Source: Aquibacillus saliphilus (GTDB lineage: Bacteria > Bacillota > Bacilli > Bacillales > Amphibacillaceae). Taken from it: 64,000 nucleotides of DNA. Location: NCBI RefSeq assembly GCF_020404745.1, contig NZ_JAIZAP010000013.1, forward strand, positions 1 through 64,000. The letters are read 5' to 3'. This document shows, one piece after another, positions 1-9,906 of this stretch (the first letter of the stretch is position 1; each line of letters starts with the position of its first letter). Under the pieces are notes generated by a model. That model searched no databases. It was given only the letters and a program-made list of their open reading frames with translations, and had not been told where the DNA came from. The position numbers and the translations under genes are program-made.

Positions 1-31
1 AATCCTCAATGATTTCTGCTTCTCTTGGCAT
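1..31 (-). CDS. Start of an unidentified protein, cut by the window edge
   Basis: On the minus strand an ATG at 31 is preceded by a good Shine-Dalgarno (GGTGGTGATAAG), and the frame stays open to the window edge, encoding MPREAEIIED. Ten residues are too few to assign a family. It lies downstream of the trp operon terminator in the same direction, separated by about 300 bp of repeat-like DNA, so it is probably a separate transcription unit. Confidence 0.4.
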   Translation of the reverse strand, partial: MPREAEIIED

Positions 32-338
32 CTTATCACCACCTTTATCGATTGATTTTTTATTAAAATCATTCTACTCTTAATCGATTTAGGTGTCCAA
101 AGGAATAAGGGGGCTTAAAAGAAAGAGCAAAGATTCGCCCCAAACTCGCACTTATTCGCCTTTATAGTAGTCGTTGGCAACTTGCCTCCGACTGGAATAC
201 TTGGTTAATTTTGGGCCGGCAACTGTAGCGCACTTTACATCTTTCATGTCAAAAGCAACAACTATTCTCGGTGAGACTAGTAACCGCAGTTCCACTCATG
301 ATCTTCATCACCTTAAACAAATGGAAGAGGTAATAAAC
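32..338. other. Intergenic region, no gene seen
   Basis: No open frame of note on either strand. At 253-295 it holds a degenerate copy of a short motif (AGCAACAA...GGTGAGAC.AGTA.CCGCAGT) seen better at 61,040-61,080. The rest is GC-richer than ordinary spacer and looks like decayed repeat DNA. Confidence 0.4.
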
Positions 339-365
339 AGAGTGTAGGAAAATTTCCTACACTCT
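339..365 (-). terminator. trp operon terminator
   Basis: Just past the trpA stop, a near-perfect hairpin (AGAGTGTAGGAAA and its complement) is followed on the minus strand by a short T-rich tail (GTTTATT). It ends the seven-gene trp transcript. Confidence 0.75.
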
Positions 366-373
366 TCTAGTTT

Positions 374-1168
374 TTATGATTTTGTTTTTTCCGAAAGCTT
401 CGCGGATTGGATCAATTGATAAATCGTTTCCCTGTCAACCTTATGCAAAAGATCAACGATTCTGCTGCCAACGACAACTCCGTCACAGCTTTTCGTTAGT
501 TCCTCTACATGCTCAGGTGTCGATACGCCAAATCCTGCTAATATAGGAACCTCACAAATATCTTTCAACTCACTTAAATGCTGTGCTAGATTTTCTTTAA
601 ATGAAGTTCTCGCTCCAGTCGTGCCAGTAACAGTTACCGCATATAGAAATCCTTCCGTTCGTTTTGCTATTTCTACCAAACGCTCTTTTGGACTTGTTAA
701 TGCAGCCAAACGGATTAGGGCGATATCATACTGTTTCAAGTCATCAACAATAATGTTTTCTTCTTCAAGTGGTAAGTCTGGAATAATAAGTCCATCAACT
801 CCTGCCTCATCACAAGCCTTAGCAAATTCGGTGACTCCATAGGCATAGATTGGATTGATATAGGTCATCAAAACGACAGGTATATCTCGACTACCCTTAA
901 ATTTTTTCAACTCTTCTAACACTGACCTTAAACTCACACCATTTTCTAGTGCCCGAAGACCTGCAGCCTGAATTGTCGGTCCATCTGCGACAGGATCCGA
1001 AAATGGAATCCCTAACTCAACAACAGTCGCTCCACTATCTTCTAAGAAATTCAGCTGTTCCTCTAAATTTTCTAAACCACCGTCACCCGCCATAATATAG
1101 GGAACAAATGCTTTATTGCCGTTTGATAATACACGATCGAATGCTTGACTCATTTTCTTTTTACCCAT
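374..1168 (-). CDS. trpA: Tryptophan synthase alpha chain
   Basis: TrpA cleaves indole-3-glycerol phosphate to indole and glyceraldehyde 3-phosphate and passes indole to TrpB through the alpha2-beta2 tunnel. The TIM-barrel protein shows the catalytic motif [10 protein letters not shown] with its Glu, the Asp in DPVADGP, and the phosphate-binding VGSRIV near the C-terminus. A longer reading from 1189 is possible, but GGAGGTGA lies just before the ATG at 1168 (MGKKKMSQ), giving 264 aa, the normal length. Its start overlaps the trpB stop by 8 nt, so translation is probably coupled. Last gene of the trp operon. Confidence 0.95.
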   Translation of the reverse strand: MGKKKMSQAFDRVLSNGNKAFVPYIMAGDGGLENLEEQLNFLEDSGATVVELGIPFSDPVADGPTIQAAGLRALENGVSLRSVLEELKKFKGSRDIPVVLMTYINPIYAYGVTEFAKACDEAGVDGLIIPDLPLEEENIIVDDLKQYDIALIRLAALTSPKERLVEIAKRTEGFLYAVTVTGTTGARTSFKENLAQHLSELKDICEVPILAGFGVSTPEHVEELTKSCDGVVVGSRIVDLLHKVDRETIYQLIQSAKLSEKTKS

Positions 1169-2366
1169 TCGATTCACCTCCAAGTGCATCTCTTACCGTC
1201 TCTACATCCTTATCACCGCGACCTGATAAACAAACAACAAGTAGTTGATTAGGATCCATTTGATCAGCTAGTTTCATCGTATAGGCAATCGCGTGTGCAC
1301 TTTCAAGAGCAGGAATGATTCCTTCCGTTTTCGACAACACCTGCAAAGCTTCGATTGCTTCTTCATCTGTAATTGAATCATAAATAACTCGGTCAACCTC
1401 TTTTAGATGACTGTGTTCAGGTCCAACACCAGGATAGTCTAGTCCAGCTGAGATTGAGTGAGCTTCCTGAATCTGTCCGTTTACATCCTGAAGCAAGTAA
1501 GTCATCGTGCCATGCAGAATCCCTGCTTTACCATCCGTTAATGTAGCTGCATGCTTGCCAGACTCTATTCCAGAACCACCGGCCTCTACACCATAAAGCT
1601 TCACTTCTTTATCATCAACAAATGGATAAAACATTCCCATCGAATTACTTCCTCCACCAATACACGCAACAACAGCATCCGGTAATTTTCCTTCTTGATC
1701 TAACACTTGCTTTTTCGTTTCGATGCCGATTACACTTTGGAAATCCCTAACTATTTGCGGGAAAGGGTGTGGTCCAACGACAGAACCAATAATATAATGG
1801 GTATCCTCTACGTTACTGACCCAGTAGCGCAGTGCCTCATTAACAGCATCCTTTAGTGTGCCACTCCCTTGGTCAACGCTCTCAACTCTCGCTCCGAGCA
1901 GTTCCATGCGAAATACATTAAGCTTTTGTCTTCGGATATCTTCTTTCCCCATAAAAATAACACATTCTAATCCTAACAACGCACAAACAGTCGCAGTCGC
2001 AACGCCGTGTTGACCTGCTCCAGTCTCGGCCACCACTTTCTTCTTACCCATTCGAACGGTTAACAGCGCTTGGCCTACTGCATTATTTATCTTGTGTGCC
2101 CCAGTGTGATTAAGATCTTCTCTTTTCAGATAAATCTTTGGCCCACCGAGCTGTTTTGAAAATCTTTCCGCATAATAAAGAGGAGTCTCTCTTCCTACAT
2201 ACTGTTTAAAATAATAATCCAACTCTTTAATAAACTCTGGATCGTCCATTGCTTTTTTATAGGCATTTTCAAGTTCGATAACGGCTGGCATTAATGTTTC
2301 AGGTACAAACCTTCCGCCAAATGACCCATAATGCCCCTGACTACTTGGTTGCTGGTATGTTTTCAA
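1161..2366 (-). CDS. trpB: Tryptophan synthase beta chain
   Basis: This PLP enzyme condenses indole with L-serine to give tryptophan. The Schiff-base lysine is in [10 protein letters not shown] (about K92), and the glycine-rich phosphate loop GGGSNS and the GPEHS segment are intact; 401 aa is full length. The start is a TTG at 2366 after an AAAGGTGATA ribosome site, and it overlaps the trpF stop (TTGA). It overlaps trpA by 8 nt downstream. No internal damage is seen. Confidence 0.95.
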   Translation of the reverse strand: MKTYQQPSSQGHYGSFGGRFVPETLMPAVIELENAYKKAMDDPEFIKELDYYFKQYVGRETPLYYAERFSKQLGGPKIYLKREDLNHTGAHKINNAVGQALLTVRMGKKKVVAETGAGQHGVATATVCALLGLECVIFMGKEDIRRQKLNVFRMELLGARVESVDQGSGTLKDAVNEALRYWVSNVEDTHYIIGSVVGPHPFPQIVRDFQSVIGIETKKQVLDQEGKLPDAVVACIGGGSNSMGMFYPFVDDKEVKLYGVEAGGSGIESGKHAATLTDGKAGILHGTMTYLLQDVNGQIQEAHSISAGLDYPGVGPEHSHLKEVDRVIYDSITDEEAIEALQVLSKTEGIIPALESAHAIAYTMKLADQMDPNQLLVVCLSGRGDKDVETVRDALGGESNG

Positions 2367-2977
2367 TTTATATCACCTTTCTTCGCCTCAGTAATAAAAG
2401 TTGCTATTTTTTCTAGATCCTTTATTCCTTCTGTCTCAACACCACTAGATACATCGACACCATCAGGACCAACTTCTGTTATCGCCTGCCTGATATTATC
2501 TACATGTAGCCCACCTGCAAGAATTACCTTTTGACCGATGTTTGGTAGGTCCTTTACTAAGTTCCAATTAAATGTTTCACCGTTTCCACCCCGATATTTA
2601 CCGGCAGGACTATCAAGTAAATAATAATCACAACTATAATTCACTAACTTTTCTAGATCACTCGATGATGTTATTTGAAAAGCTTTAATGATTGGATAGC
2701 TAATTTGTTTGCAAAATTCAGGGGTTTCATCACCGTGTAATTGCACATAGTCAAGGCCTACATCATCTGCCAGTTGATTGACTTTCTGCGCCTGTTCGTT
2801 AACGAATACACCAACTTTTTTAACAGTAGCAGGGATAGTTTCAGCAATCCTTTTAGCGTCTCGGCCATCTATTTTTCGTTTACTATCGGCAAACACAAAA
2901 CCGATGAAATCTGCCCCTGATTGAACAGCTTGTTGTGCCGCCGCTTCTGTTGTGATACCACATATCTTTACCTTCAT
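2363..2977 (-). CDS. trpF: Phosphoribosylanthranilate isomerase
   Basis: TrpF converts N-(5'-phosphoribosyl)anthranilate to CdRP. At 204 aa it is a single TIM barrel with the catalytic cysteine in the N-terminal KICGIT, the HGDE strand, the catalytic Asp in LLDS, and AGGLHVDNI and DVSSGVE phosphate loops. It lies 14 nt downstream of trpC and overlaps trpB by 4 nt. It is a separate gene, as in other Bacillaceae, not a TrpC-TrpF fusion as in enterobacteria. Confidence 0.95.
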   Translation of the reverse strand: MKVKICGITTEAAAQQAVQSGADFIGFVFADSKRKIDGRDAKRIAETIPATVKKVGVFVNEQAQKVNQLADDVGLDYVQLHGDETPEFCKQISYPIIKAFQITSSSDLEKLVNYSCDYYLLDSPAGKYRGGNGETFNWNLVKDLPNIGQKVILAGGLHVDNIRQAITEVGPDGVDVSSGVETEGIKDLEKIATFITEAKKGDIN

Positions 2978-2991
2978 TGTCTTTACTCTCC

Positions 2992-3765
2992 CTAAAACGG
3001 AATTCGTAACTGCTCAAATGTTTGTTTTAAATCTCCAGATCGCATCATGGTTTCCCCAACCAAAATCCCTTTGACACCGGATTTCTTAATCCGTTCAACG
3101 TCAGCAGTTGTTCGGAAGCCACTTTCGCTAATTAATAGTACATCTGGGTCAGTTATTTCTTGTGCAAGCTGTTCAGTAATTGCTAGGTCAACCTCAAATG
3201 TTTTTAAATTTCGATTGTTAACGCCGATAATTTGGGCACCTATATCTTTTGCAACTTGCAATTCCTCACTGTTGTGTACTTCAAATAAGATCTCTAGATC
3301 CAAGCTTCTGGCATAATTATATAATTCTTTTAATCTTTCTTTCGGCAAGGCTGCTGCGATTAGTAAAATAACACTTGCTCCGTAATCACTAGCACGATCA
3401 ATTTGTATTTCATCGATGATAAAATCCTTATTTAATATTGGGATCTCAACTGCTTTTCTAACTGCTTGCAAATCTTCCATTGTTCCTTTAAAAAAGGGGT
3501 TATCGGTTAAAACAGATATCGCTTGAGCTCCATACTCCTGATAATCGCTTGCCTGAATGCTAGGGTTAACACCTTCATTTATAATTCCTTTCGATGGTGA
3601 TGCCCGTTTAATTTCAGCAATAATATTCATTCGATTTGATGTCATAAAGGTTTCATACAGCGATCTTTTTTGATAAATTGCTTGATACTTTCCGGGTTGA
3701 TACGTTTCTTTAAGTCTAGCTACTTCCTTCTTTTTTTCTGTTAATATATCATCTAGTATCGTCAT
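2992..3765 (-). CDS. trpC: Indole-3-glycerol-phosphate synthase
   Basis: TrpC closes the indole ring from CdRP with loss of CO2 and water. Key motifs are present: EIKRASPSKG (catalytic Lys and phosphate binding), PILNKDF (catalytic Lys), LLIAAAL, GVNNRNLKTF and LISESGF. The 257 aa length is typical. The start lies 2 nt past the trpD stop, with an upstream GGGGTG ribosome site inside the end of trpD. Confidence 0.95.
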   Translation of the reverse strand: MTILDDILTEKKKEVARLKETYQPGKYQAIYQKRSLYETFMTSNRMNIIAEIKRASPSKGIINEGVNPSIQASDYQEYGAQAISVLTDNPFFKGTMEDLQAVRKAVEIPILNKDFIIDEIQIDRASDYGASVILLIAAALPKERLKELYNYARSLDLEILFEVHNSEELQVAKDIGAQIIGVNNRNLKTFEVDLAITEQLAQEITDPDVLLISESGFRTTADVERIKKSGVKGILVGETMMRSGDLKQTFEQLRIPF

Positions 3766-3767
3766 GA

Positions 3768-4790
3768 TTACACCCCTTGTTTTACCTGATTGCTATAATC
3801 AACTAATTTCTCTAATTTTAGTAACGCTGCCCCAGAATCAATGCTTTCTTTAGCAATTGCAACACCTTCCTGGACAGTTTTCGCTTTTCCATTCGCAAAA
3901 ATTCCAAGTCCTGCATTAAATATGACGGTATCACGGAAAGGACCTTTTTCTCCCTTTAATACAGCATGAAGAATATCTGCATTCTGTTTCGAATCTCCAC
4001 CTTTAATTTTCTCATTATCGTAAGTAGGCAAACCTACATCCTCAGGTGTTAAAGTAAACTGGATTAACTCTCCTCTTTCTAGTAGGACGAGGTGATTTTC
4101 CCCTGCTAAAGATGCTTCATCCATGTATCCTGCACCATTAAGAATTAATGCTCTCTTTCTACCAAGCTTGTGGAGTACGCTTGCCATTCGTTCTAACATA
4201 TCACGACGATAGATTCCTAAAAGCTGTGTGCTAAGTTCTACTGGGTTAGTAAGTGGCCCTATTAAGTTAAATATCGTTGGTATTTTTAAATCCGTTCTTA
4301 CCTTCATCATACGCTTCATGGCTGGATGCACATTTGGTGCAAATAAAAAGGCAATTCCATTTTCTTTTAAAATATGATGGGTTTGCTCGCTCGAGAGCGT
4401 CAAGGAAACACCAAGATGTTCTAATACGTCAGCACTCCCTGTTTTACTAGAGACACTACGGTTCCCGTGTTTTGCAACAGTTAATCCTGCACCAGCAATG
4501 ACAAATGCTGATGTAGTACTAATATTAAAGCTTTGTGAACCATCCCCGCCAGTTCCACAATTGTCCATCACATCAATTAGACCCTTTGGTAAAGTTAATG
4601 ATTTTTCACGAATAACATTTACTAAACCTGTGATTTCATCAGCACTTTCCCCTTTAACCTTCAAACCCGTTAAAAAGGCGCCTATTTCTGTATCTGAGGT
4701 ACCTTCAGCAAACATCATTCTCGTCGCTTGCTCCATTTCATCGACACTCAGCGCTTGATGGTTAGTAACCTTATCAAGATATTGTCTCAT
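3768..4790 (-). CDS. trpD: Anthranilate phosphoribosyltransferase
   Basis: TrpD transfers phosphoribose from PRPP to anthranilate. The PRPP loop GTGGDGSQSFNIST, the KHGNRSVSSKTGSADVLE segment and the LIGPLTNP motif are intact. The frame is open further upstream to 4928, but those codons overlap trpG and look non-coding. An AAAAGGAGAG site sits before the ATG at 4790 (MRQYLDKV), giving 340 aa, the family length. It overlaps the end of trpG by 17 nt. Confidence 0.95.
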   Translation of the reverse strand: MRQYLDKVTNHQALSVDEMEQATRMMFAEGTSDTEIGAFLTGLKVKGESADEITGLVNVIREKSLTLPKGLIDVMDNCGTGGDGSQSFNISTTSAFVIAGAGLTVAKHGNRSVSSKTGSADVLEHLGVSLTLSSEQTHHILKENGIAFLFAPNVHPAMKRMMKVRTDLKIPTIFNLIGPLTNPVELSTQLLGIYRRDMLERMASVLHKLGRKRALILNGAGYMDEASLAGENHLVLLERGELIQFTLTPEDVGLPTYDNEKIKGGDSKQNADILHAVLKGEKGPFRDTVIFNAGLGIFANGKAKTVQEGVAIAKESIDSGAALLKLEKLVDYSNQVKQGV

Positions 4791-5373
4791 ATGATCTCTC
4801 CTTTTTAATCTCCATAAAAAAATTATTAAGAATTGTTTTTCCTTCTTTTGTTCCGATTGATTCAGGATGAAACTGCAATCCATAGATAGGTAATTGTTTA
4901 TGTTTAATGGCCATGATTTCATCATCATCGATTGCTACTGCGGTTATCTCTAATTCATCTGGGACTGTATTTCTTTTTATCGAGAGCGAATGGTATCTCA
5001 TCACTTCTAGAGATTGTGCTAAACCTTTAAAAACTTTGTCATCTTGGTGGTTTAATTGCGACGTTTTCCCATGCTTTATTTGCTTGGCATGAATAATCTC
5101 TGCGCCAAATGCTGCACCAATTGCTTGGTGGCCTAAGCATATTCCTAGAATTGGAATTTCCTCTGAAAGCTGTTTAACAACGTCAATACAAATGCCCGCT
5201 TGTGTTGGTGTTCCTGGACCAGGCGATAAGATAATCGCTTCTGGATTCAGGTCGTTAATTTCATCAATGGTGATTCGATCATTTCGAAATACCTTTACTT
5301 GTTTACCTAATTCAGAAACATATTGGTACAAGTTATATGTGAATGAGTCGTAATTATCGATTAACAAAATCAT
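4774..5373 (-). CDS. trpG: Anthranilate synthase glutamine amidotransferase subunit
   Basis: A class I glutamine amidotransferase that supplies ammonia to TrpE. The triad is visible: Cys79 in GICLGHQ, His169 and Glu171 in LQFHPES; the oxyanion region SPGPGTP is present. It has 199 aa and a GGAGG ribosome site. The gene lies inside the trp operon between trpE and trpD, unlike Bacillus subtilis, where the shared PabA/TrpG is in the folate operon. Whether this cell has a separate pabA cannot be told from the window. Overlaps trpE by 20 nt. Confidence 0.93.
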   Translation of the reverse strand: MILLIDNYDSFTYNLYQYVSELGKQVKVFRNDRITIDEINDLNPEAIILSPGPGTPTQAGICIDVVKQLSEEIPILGICLGHQAIGAAFGAEIIHAKQIKHGKTSQLNHQDDKVFKGLAQSLEVMRYHSLSIKRNTVPDELEITAVAIDDDEIMAIKHKQLPIYGLQFHPESIGTKEGKTILNNFFMEIKKERSYETIS

Positions 5374-6754
5374 TTGTATTAACCTCCAATAAAGACTTCG
5401 CTTTATTTAGTGTTTCTTGATACTCCGATGCGGGGTCTGAATCATAAACAACACCCGCTCCTGCTTGCACATAGGCATGCTTATCTTTGATAACTAGTGT
5501 ACGTATCGCTAAAGCAAGGTCAACATCACCGTTGATATTGATGTAACCGACAGCCCCTGCATAGACACCACGTTTTTTGTTTTCTAATTTATTAATAATT
5601 TGCATCGCTCGTATTTTCGGGGCACCGGATACTGTTCCAGCTGGCAATGTTGATATCAGTGCATCTACCCCGCTATAGTCACTCGTTAAGGTTCCTTGTA
5701 CTTCAGACACGATGTGCATAACATGTTGATATCTTCCGATTGCCATGTACTTTGGAATCGTAATACTCCCTATTTCGCAAACACGACCAAGATCGTTTCT
5801 ACTTAGATCAACTAGCATTTTATGCTCAGCAAGCTCTTTCTCATCAGCAAGTAAATCATCTGCTAGCTCGATATCTTCCTCATTTGTTTTTCCTCTTGGC
5901 CTAGTACCCGCAATTGGGTTTGTGAATACCTGTTTGCCATCCGTTTTAATCAAACTTTCTGGCGAGGCTCCTAGTACAATATAGTCGTCGAAATCTAAAT
6001 AAAACATATATGGTGATGGGTTGGCTCTGCGCAAGCTTCGGTAAAAAGTGAATGGATCGACATCAAAGCTTGCTTTCATTCGTTGCGAAAGAACAACTTG
6101 AAAAATATCTCCATCCGTTATCTGTTGTTTCGCCGTCTCAACCATTTCCATAAACGTTTGCTTGTTGATTGAAGGTTTAAAAGTAACATCGATAGGTGAA
6201 TGCCTTTCTTGATTTTGATCAGCCAATAAATCTACCTTCATCGCTTCTAAGCTATTTTCTAATTCCTGATCCGTTCGTTCACCATCCAAATTAATAACAA
6301 TTAACGAGACAGCTTGCTTTAGGTGATCAAAAACAATTACATCTTGATAGAACATTAAATGAATTTCCGGCATTTCAATTTCATCATCGTTGAGTTCACC
6401 AATGTCTTCGTATTGACGGATCGCGTCATAACCGATATACCCAACTGCACCACCGTAAAAGGCAAATGGTAATGGTAATTCGTGCTGTGGAAGATGCTTC
6501 TTCAAAATATCCAACGGCTTGCCCTGCTCTACTTCTTCAGTACCCTCTTTAACGTTGATAATTGTTGTCTGGTTACCATCACCAATCACTTCTTTAAATG
6601 GATTTACACCGATGAAAGAATAACGACCCTTCTCCCCACTATTCGCAGAGCTTTCTAACAAAAATTTCTTATTCCCTTTAACCCGGTTAAACACAGATAT
6701 TGGAGTTAAGACATCTCCATTTAGTTGAATACTTTTGTAATTGACCGATGGCAT
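5354..6754 (-). CDS. trpE: Anthranilate synthase component I
   Basis: TrpE makes anthranilate from chorismate with ammonia from TrpG. The chorismate-binding core shows GDIFQVVLSQR, FYLDFDDYIVLGASPE, NPIAGTRPRG, DLSRNDLGRV and LPAGTVSGAPKIRAM. The N-terminal LLESS...GRYS is the tryptophan feedback-binding motif, so allosteric inhibition is expected. The ATG at 6754 has AAAGGAG 8 nt upstream and gives 466 aa; an in-frame ATG at 6775 has no better site. First structural gene of the operon, behind two T-box leaders. Confidence 0.95.
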   Translation of the reverse strand: MPSVNYKSIQLNGDVLTPISVFNRVKGNKKFLLESSANSGEKGRYSFIGVNPFKEVIGDGNQTTIINVKEGTEEVEQGKPLDILKKHLPQHELPLPFAFYGGAVGYIGYDAIRQYEDIGELNDDEIEMPEIHLMFYQDVIVFDHLKQAVSLIVINLDGERTDQELENSLEAMKVDLLADQNQERHSPIDVTFKPSINKQTFMEMVETAKQQITDGDIFQVVLSQRMKASFDVDPFTFYRSLRRANPSPYMFYLDFDDYIVLGASPESLIKTDGKQVFTNPIAGTRPRGKTNEEDIELADDLLADEKELAEHKMLVDLSRNDLGRVCEIGSITIPKYMAIGRYQHVMHIVSEVQGTLTSDYSGVDALISTLPAGTVSGAPKIRAMQIINKLENKKRGVYAGAVGYININGDVDLALAIRTLVIKDKHAYVQAGAGVVYDSDPASEYQETLNKAKSLLEVNTNDFVNR

Positions 6755-6794
6755 TGTTCTAGTCTCCTTTACCATTTCATTTAAGTATTAAAAA

Positions 6795-7025
6795 ATCCCC
6801 TATAAACGCATGAACATGCGTTTATAGGGGACGGATATTTTACCGCGGTACCACCACTAATTGAAGGGAATTTCCCTTCCACTTTAGCCCGGTAACGGTG
6901 GGAATCCGTTTCTCCTTACTAAATAGCTTAAGCTACTTCATTTCAGGAGACCTCTCATAAGTCCATTCTGCCTATTTATCATACCGGTTTTCCAGCACCA
7001 CCGGCTCTCTAGAATGAATCAATTG
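6795..7025 (-). promoter_or_regulatory. Second Trp T-box leader, next to trpE
   Basis: Read on the minus strand this is a full T-box: AGAGAG/GGTGGT Stem I features, specifier TGG (complement of 6963-6965) followed by A in the context GAATGGACTTATGAG, a Stem III (ACGG...CCGT), the conserved antiterminator T-box GGTGGTACCGCG (6844-6858), then a perfect 16-bp hairpin with TTTTTT tail at 6796-6831. Uncharged tRNA-Trp should favour readthrough into trpE. It starts about 45 nt after the terminator of the first leader. Confidence 0.92.
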
Positions 7026-7071
7026 GCATACTAATCTTAAATCATCGATTTGAATTTATTATTTTAGATAC

Positions 7072-7345
7072 AAAAAAAGCTCCACATCCGAAAAGGACGA
7101 GGAAACCCGTGGTACCACCTTAATAGCTGCAGAACAGCTCACTTTAGCAGTATCAAGTAAATATACTTAATACCTGCCTCTTGTAACGATGAGGCGTTTC
7201 GCCAAAGCCTACTGTTGTCTTTAAAAGTTCGGTTTGGAGGCTCAAAAGTCCATTCATTCATAACCCCTCACTGGTTCACAGCAACCACCAGCTCTCTTTA
7301 GAGTTGTTAAGAACTACTATTCTTCATCTTCGCCATAACGTATTT
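7072..7345 (-). promoter_or_regulatory. First Trp T-box leader (promoter-proximal)
   Basis: Minus-strand T-box with AGAGAG, the Stem I distal segment GGTGGTTGCTGTGAACCAG, specifier TGG (complement of 7250-7252) in GAATGGACTTTTGAG, the antiterminator sequence AGGTGGTACCACG (7108-7120), and a terminator ending in TTTTTTT at about 7073-7103. Both specifiers read Trp, so two attenuators in series must both be read through before trpE is transcribed. Confidence 0.92.
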
Positions 7346-7358
7346 GATATTGGTTATT

Positions 7359-7387
7359 ATCATAATATGCACGTATTCGTTTGTCAA
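7359..7387 (-). promoter_or_regulatory. SigA promoter of the trp operon
   Basis: Minus strand TTGACA (7382-7387), exactly 17 nt, then TATGAT (7359-7364). This is a near-consensus vegetative promoter just ahead of the first T-box Stem I. It implies strong constitutive initiation, with control left to the leaders. Confidence 0.85.
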
Positions 7388-7431
7388 TGCTAAAACGCAA
7401 TAAATTTTAAATTTTCTAAAACTTCAATTAA

Positions 7432-8178
7432 CTAATTGATTGGTTGATTACCATGGAAAACATCTAAGATAAACTGACGCTCAGGCACTTTTAACTTATT
7501 ATAGGACTTTAAAAAATCATTGTTATCATAAGCAATTTGATGGAGGTTAACTTTGATATCATCACCATCAATAGTAACCGTCCCGAAACGTGCTGTTGGT
7601 TGATCATGACATCCTAACGAGCCAGGGTTTAAGAATATTGATTGGTTATTTGAAAAGTGATGGACAGGATGATGATGGCCAAAGCAAATTAATTGTTGAT
7701 TACTTTTTGTAAATAGCTTTTCCATATTTTCCAGTGATGGTTCGACTATCGTACTAAAGGGGTCATCACTAATATGTTTATTTATCTTTCTCTTTTCGAT
7801 ATGATAATGAATAAAAAATAGTGACTTGTTATTAACTGTTTTGTTTATAAAGCGCGGTAGTGTAGCTAATTTCGAGATATAGGCTTTATCAATTCGGCTT
7901 GCGATCCAATCGTGGTGTGGATAAATATGCAAGTGGCTTCTTGGATATTCTTGTTCATTTACTAGCGCAAGCACTGCTTCATCGTGGTTGCCTGTTATCA
8001 TCGATAAATCCGTTCTAGCAAATAGAATTTCTAGTACTTGGTTTGTATCTGGACCAATAGCAATCATATCTCCCAAACAATAAATATGATCAATATCTCC
8101 ACGATTATCAATCTCTGCTAGAACCGATTGTAGTGCCGGTGCGTTACCGTGAACATCAGTGATTACAGCAAATCTCAT
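7432..8178 (-). CDS. Calcineurin-like metallophosphoesterase
   Basis: A 248-aa dinuclear-metal phosphoesterase. The metal motifs are in order: DVHG near residue 8, GDMIAIGPD, GNHDEA, then GHHHPVHHF and NPGSLGC near the C-terminus. The compact form without signal peptide resembles YfcE/ApaH-like cytoplasmic enzymes; the substrate cannot be read from the sequence. The ATG at 8178 has GGAGGGA upstream and is preferred over one five codons earlier. It lies 19 nt downstream of the NlpC/P60-like gene, which suggests co-transcription. Confidence 0.85.
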   Translation of the reverse strand: MRFAVITDVHGNAPALQSVLAEIDNRGDIDHIYCLGDMIAIGPDTNQVLEILFARTDLSMITGNHDEAVLALVNEQEYPRSHLHIYPHHDWIASRIDKAYISKLATLPRFINKTVNNKSLFFIHYHIEKRKINKHISDDPFSTIVEPSLENMEKLFTKSNQQLICFGHHHPVHHFSNNQSIFLNPGSLGCHDQPTARFGTVTIDGDDIKVNLHQIAYDNNDFLKSYNKLKVPERQFILDVFHGNQPIN

Positions 8179-8197
8179 CGAACTTCCCTCCACTAGT

Positions 8198-8698
8198 CTA
8201 TAACTTTATCCGTGCAATTTCTTCTAGATTCCAAGAAGCTTTAATATTCATTGGATAAACAAAATTCTTACTTTTACCTGATAAACGTCTGCTAGTAATA
8301 TCTACTGATTGTGAAAACCAAAATGCTTGCCAGATAAACTTCGAGCAATAATTGGAGGCTATATTATCTAAATAAGGATGAAAAATATATTTATTAACAA
8401 TCTCAATATTTTCACTTGCCCAAATAGCTGCATGTTCCGCACCTTTTCTAGGACGGTAGACTGTCATTACTCCGCCAAACTTATGTCTGGATAAGTATGC
8501 TTTGAGAGAATCTGTGAAACCACCTCTTGGATGAGAGTGATGGACTGCTAAATCAGGCCCAACTATTCCGACATGGCCAACCAGAAAGGTCGACCAGCCT
8601 TTTGAAGAATAGAGAATATCCCCAGCAGTTATCACTTGATTGGTCTGGGGATAGGTATTTCTTTTATAATTTTTATTATCTGTTGTTGAATGATCCAT
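8198..8698 (-). CDS. YiiX/YebB-like NlpC/P60-superfamily protein
   Basis: A 166-aa protein with the permuted papain-like (YiiX-like) pattern: AGDILY, then HVGIVG with the catalytic His, and YCSKFIWQAF with the catalytic Cys in the second half. No signal peptide, so it is probably cytoplasmic. Such proteins are thiol hydrolases or amidases of unknown substrate. The ATG at 8698 has a modest GGTGA site. It lies between the helicase gene upstream and the phosphoesterase downstream, all on the minus strand. Confidence 0.7.
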   Translation of the reverse strand: MDHSTTDNKNYKRNTYPQTNQVITAGDILYSSKGWSTFLVGHVGIVGPDLAVHHSHPRGGFTDSLKAYLSRHKFGGVMTVYRPRKGAEHAAIWASENIEIVNKYIFHPYLDNIASNYCSKFIWQAFWFSQSVDITSRRLSGKSKNFVYPMNIKASWNLEEIARIKL

Positions 8699-8718
8699 AA
8701 ATTTTCACCTGACTGCTT

Positions 8719-9828
8719 TTACATTTCTTTACGTTCAATTTTTCGATCAATTCCCTTTTCAATGATCTTCAAATACTGACTATCTTTCGGCGCTACAAAA
8801 GTAATCGCCATACCATCATCACCCGCCCGGCCAGTTCTACCAATTCGGTGAATGTAGCTTTCAACATCTTCAGGTATATCATAATTAATGACATGCGTCA
8901 CACCTTCAACATCAATTCCTCTAGCAGCAACATCTGTTGCGACCAAGTACTGGGTTTTCATCATCCGAAATCGTTTCATTGCTTTTTCTCGTTTCGATTG
9001 GGATAGATCGCCATGTAATTCATCTGCTAAATAACCATTTTTTTGTAATGCTTGATTCAACGTCATTGTTCTTCTTTTCGTACGACAGAAGATAATCGCT
9101 AAAAACGGTCTGTATTCATCAAGTGTAGCCATTAGCTTGGCTTGTTTCTCGCGATCCGTTGTTTCTATTACTACTTGGTTCACTTCGTCAACAGTTATAT
9201 TTTTCCCTTTAACACGAATGTCTTTTGGTTTATTTAGATAGTTTTTAGCAAGATCTTTCACTTCCTTAGGCATTGTTGCAGAGAACAGCAATGTTTGTCT
9301 TTCGGAAGGCAATTCATCCATAATTGTTTCTACCTCTGGCAAAAATCCCATGTGTAACATTTGGTCTGCTTCATCTAATACAAATGTAGACAGACGACCT
9401 AAATCTATTGTCCCTCTTCGAATGTGATCAAGTAACCTTCCTGGTGTCGCAATCACAATCTGAACATTCCTTTTCAGTTTCTTTAATTGACCTTCGATGT
9501 CCTGACCACCGTAAACCGCTAGCGTGCGTATATCCTCATTGGTTTTAGTCAATTTGTTTAACTCTGCTGTAATCTGCAAAGCAAGCTCACGAGTAGGAGT
9601 TAGTACTAAGGCTTGGACATTATTTTTCTCAGGATCAATCATTGCCAGAATTGGTAATAAGAAGGCTAACGTTTTGCCTGTACCTGTTTGTGCTTGGGCA
9701 ATGACGTCACTTTTCGTGAGAATTTCCGGTATTGTTTTTTCTTGTATAGGTGAAGGCTCTATGATTCCGTCTGACTTTAAAATTTCACTTAATTCTGTTG
9801 TTACTCCTAAGGAAGTAAAGTTGGACAA
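8719..9828 (-). CDS. DEAD-box ATP-dependent RNA helicase
   Basis: A 369-aa protein with the full core motif set: Q-motif [10 protein letters not shown], motif [32 protein letters not shown], then ARGIDVEGV, and [10 protein letters not shown]. It ends soon after the second RecA-like domain, with no basic C-terminal tail or RNA-binding domain, matching the short YfmL class better than the longer CshA or CshB. The start is TTG at 9828 after GGTGG. Likely role: RNA remodelling in ribosome assembly or cold growth. Confidence 0.88.
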   Translation of the reverse strand: MSNFTSLGVTTELSEILKSDGIIEPSPIQEKTIPEILTKSDVIAQAQTGTGKTLAFLLPILAMIDPEKNNVQALVLTPTRELALQITAELNKLTKTNEDIRTLAVYGGQDIEGQLKKLKRNVQIVIATPGRLLDHIRRGTIDLGRLSTFVLDEADQMLHMGFLPEVETIMDELPSERQTLLFSATMPKEVKDLAKNYLNKPKDIRVKGKNITVDEVNQVVIETTDREKQAKLMATLDEYRPFLAIIFCRTKRRTMTLNQALQKNGYLADELHGDLSQSKREKAMKRFRMMKTQYLVATDVAARGIDVEGVTHVINYDIPEDVESYIHRIGRTGRAGDDGMAITFVAPKDSQYLKIIEKGIDRKIERKEM

Positions 9829-9906
9829 TTATTCCACCGCTTTCTATCGCTTTTCGTTTTAGTGTTACCTAGTTTTAGCAGAAATTGCCCCTGCTATTAT
9901 ATTATA

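Noticed and set aside
4791-4928. Extended N-terminus for TrpD
   Set aside because: It would overlap trpG by about 150 nt, lacks a ribosome site and has no family similarity; the start at 4790 is well supported.
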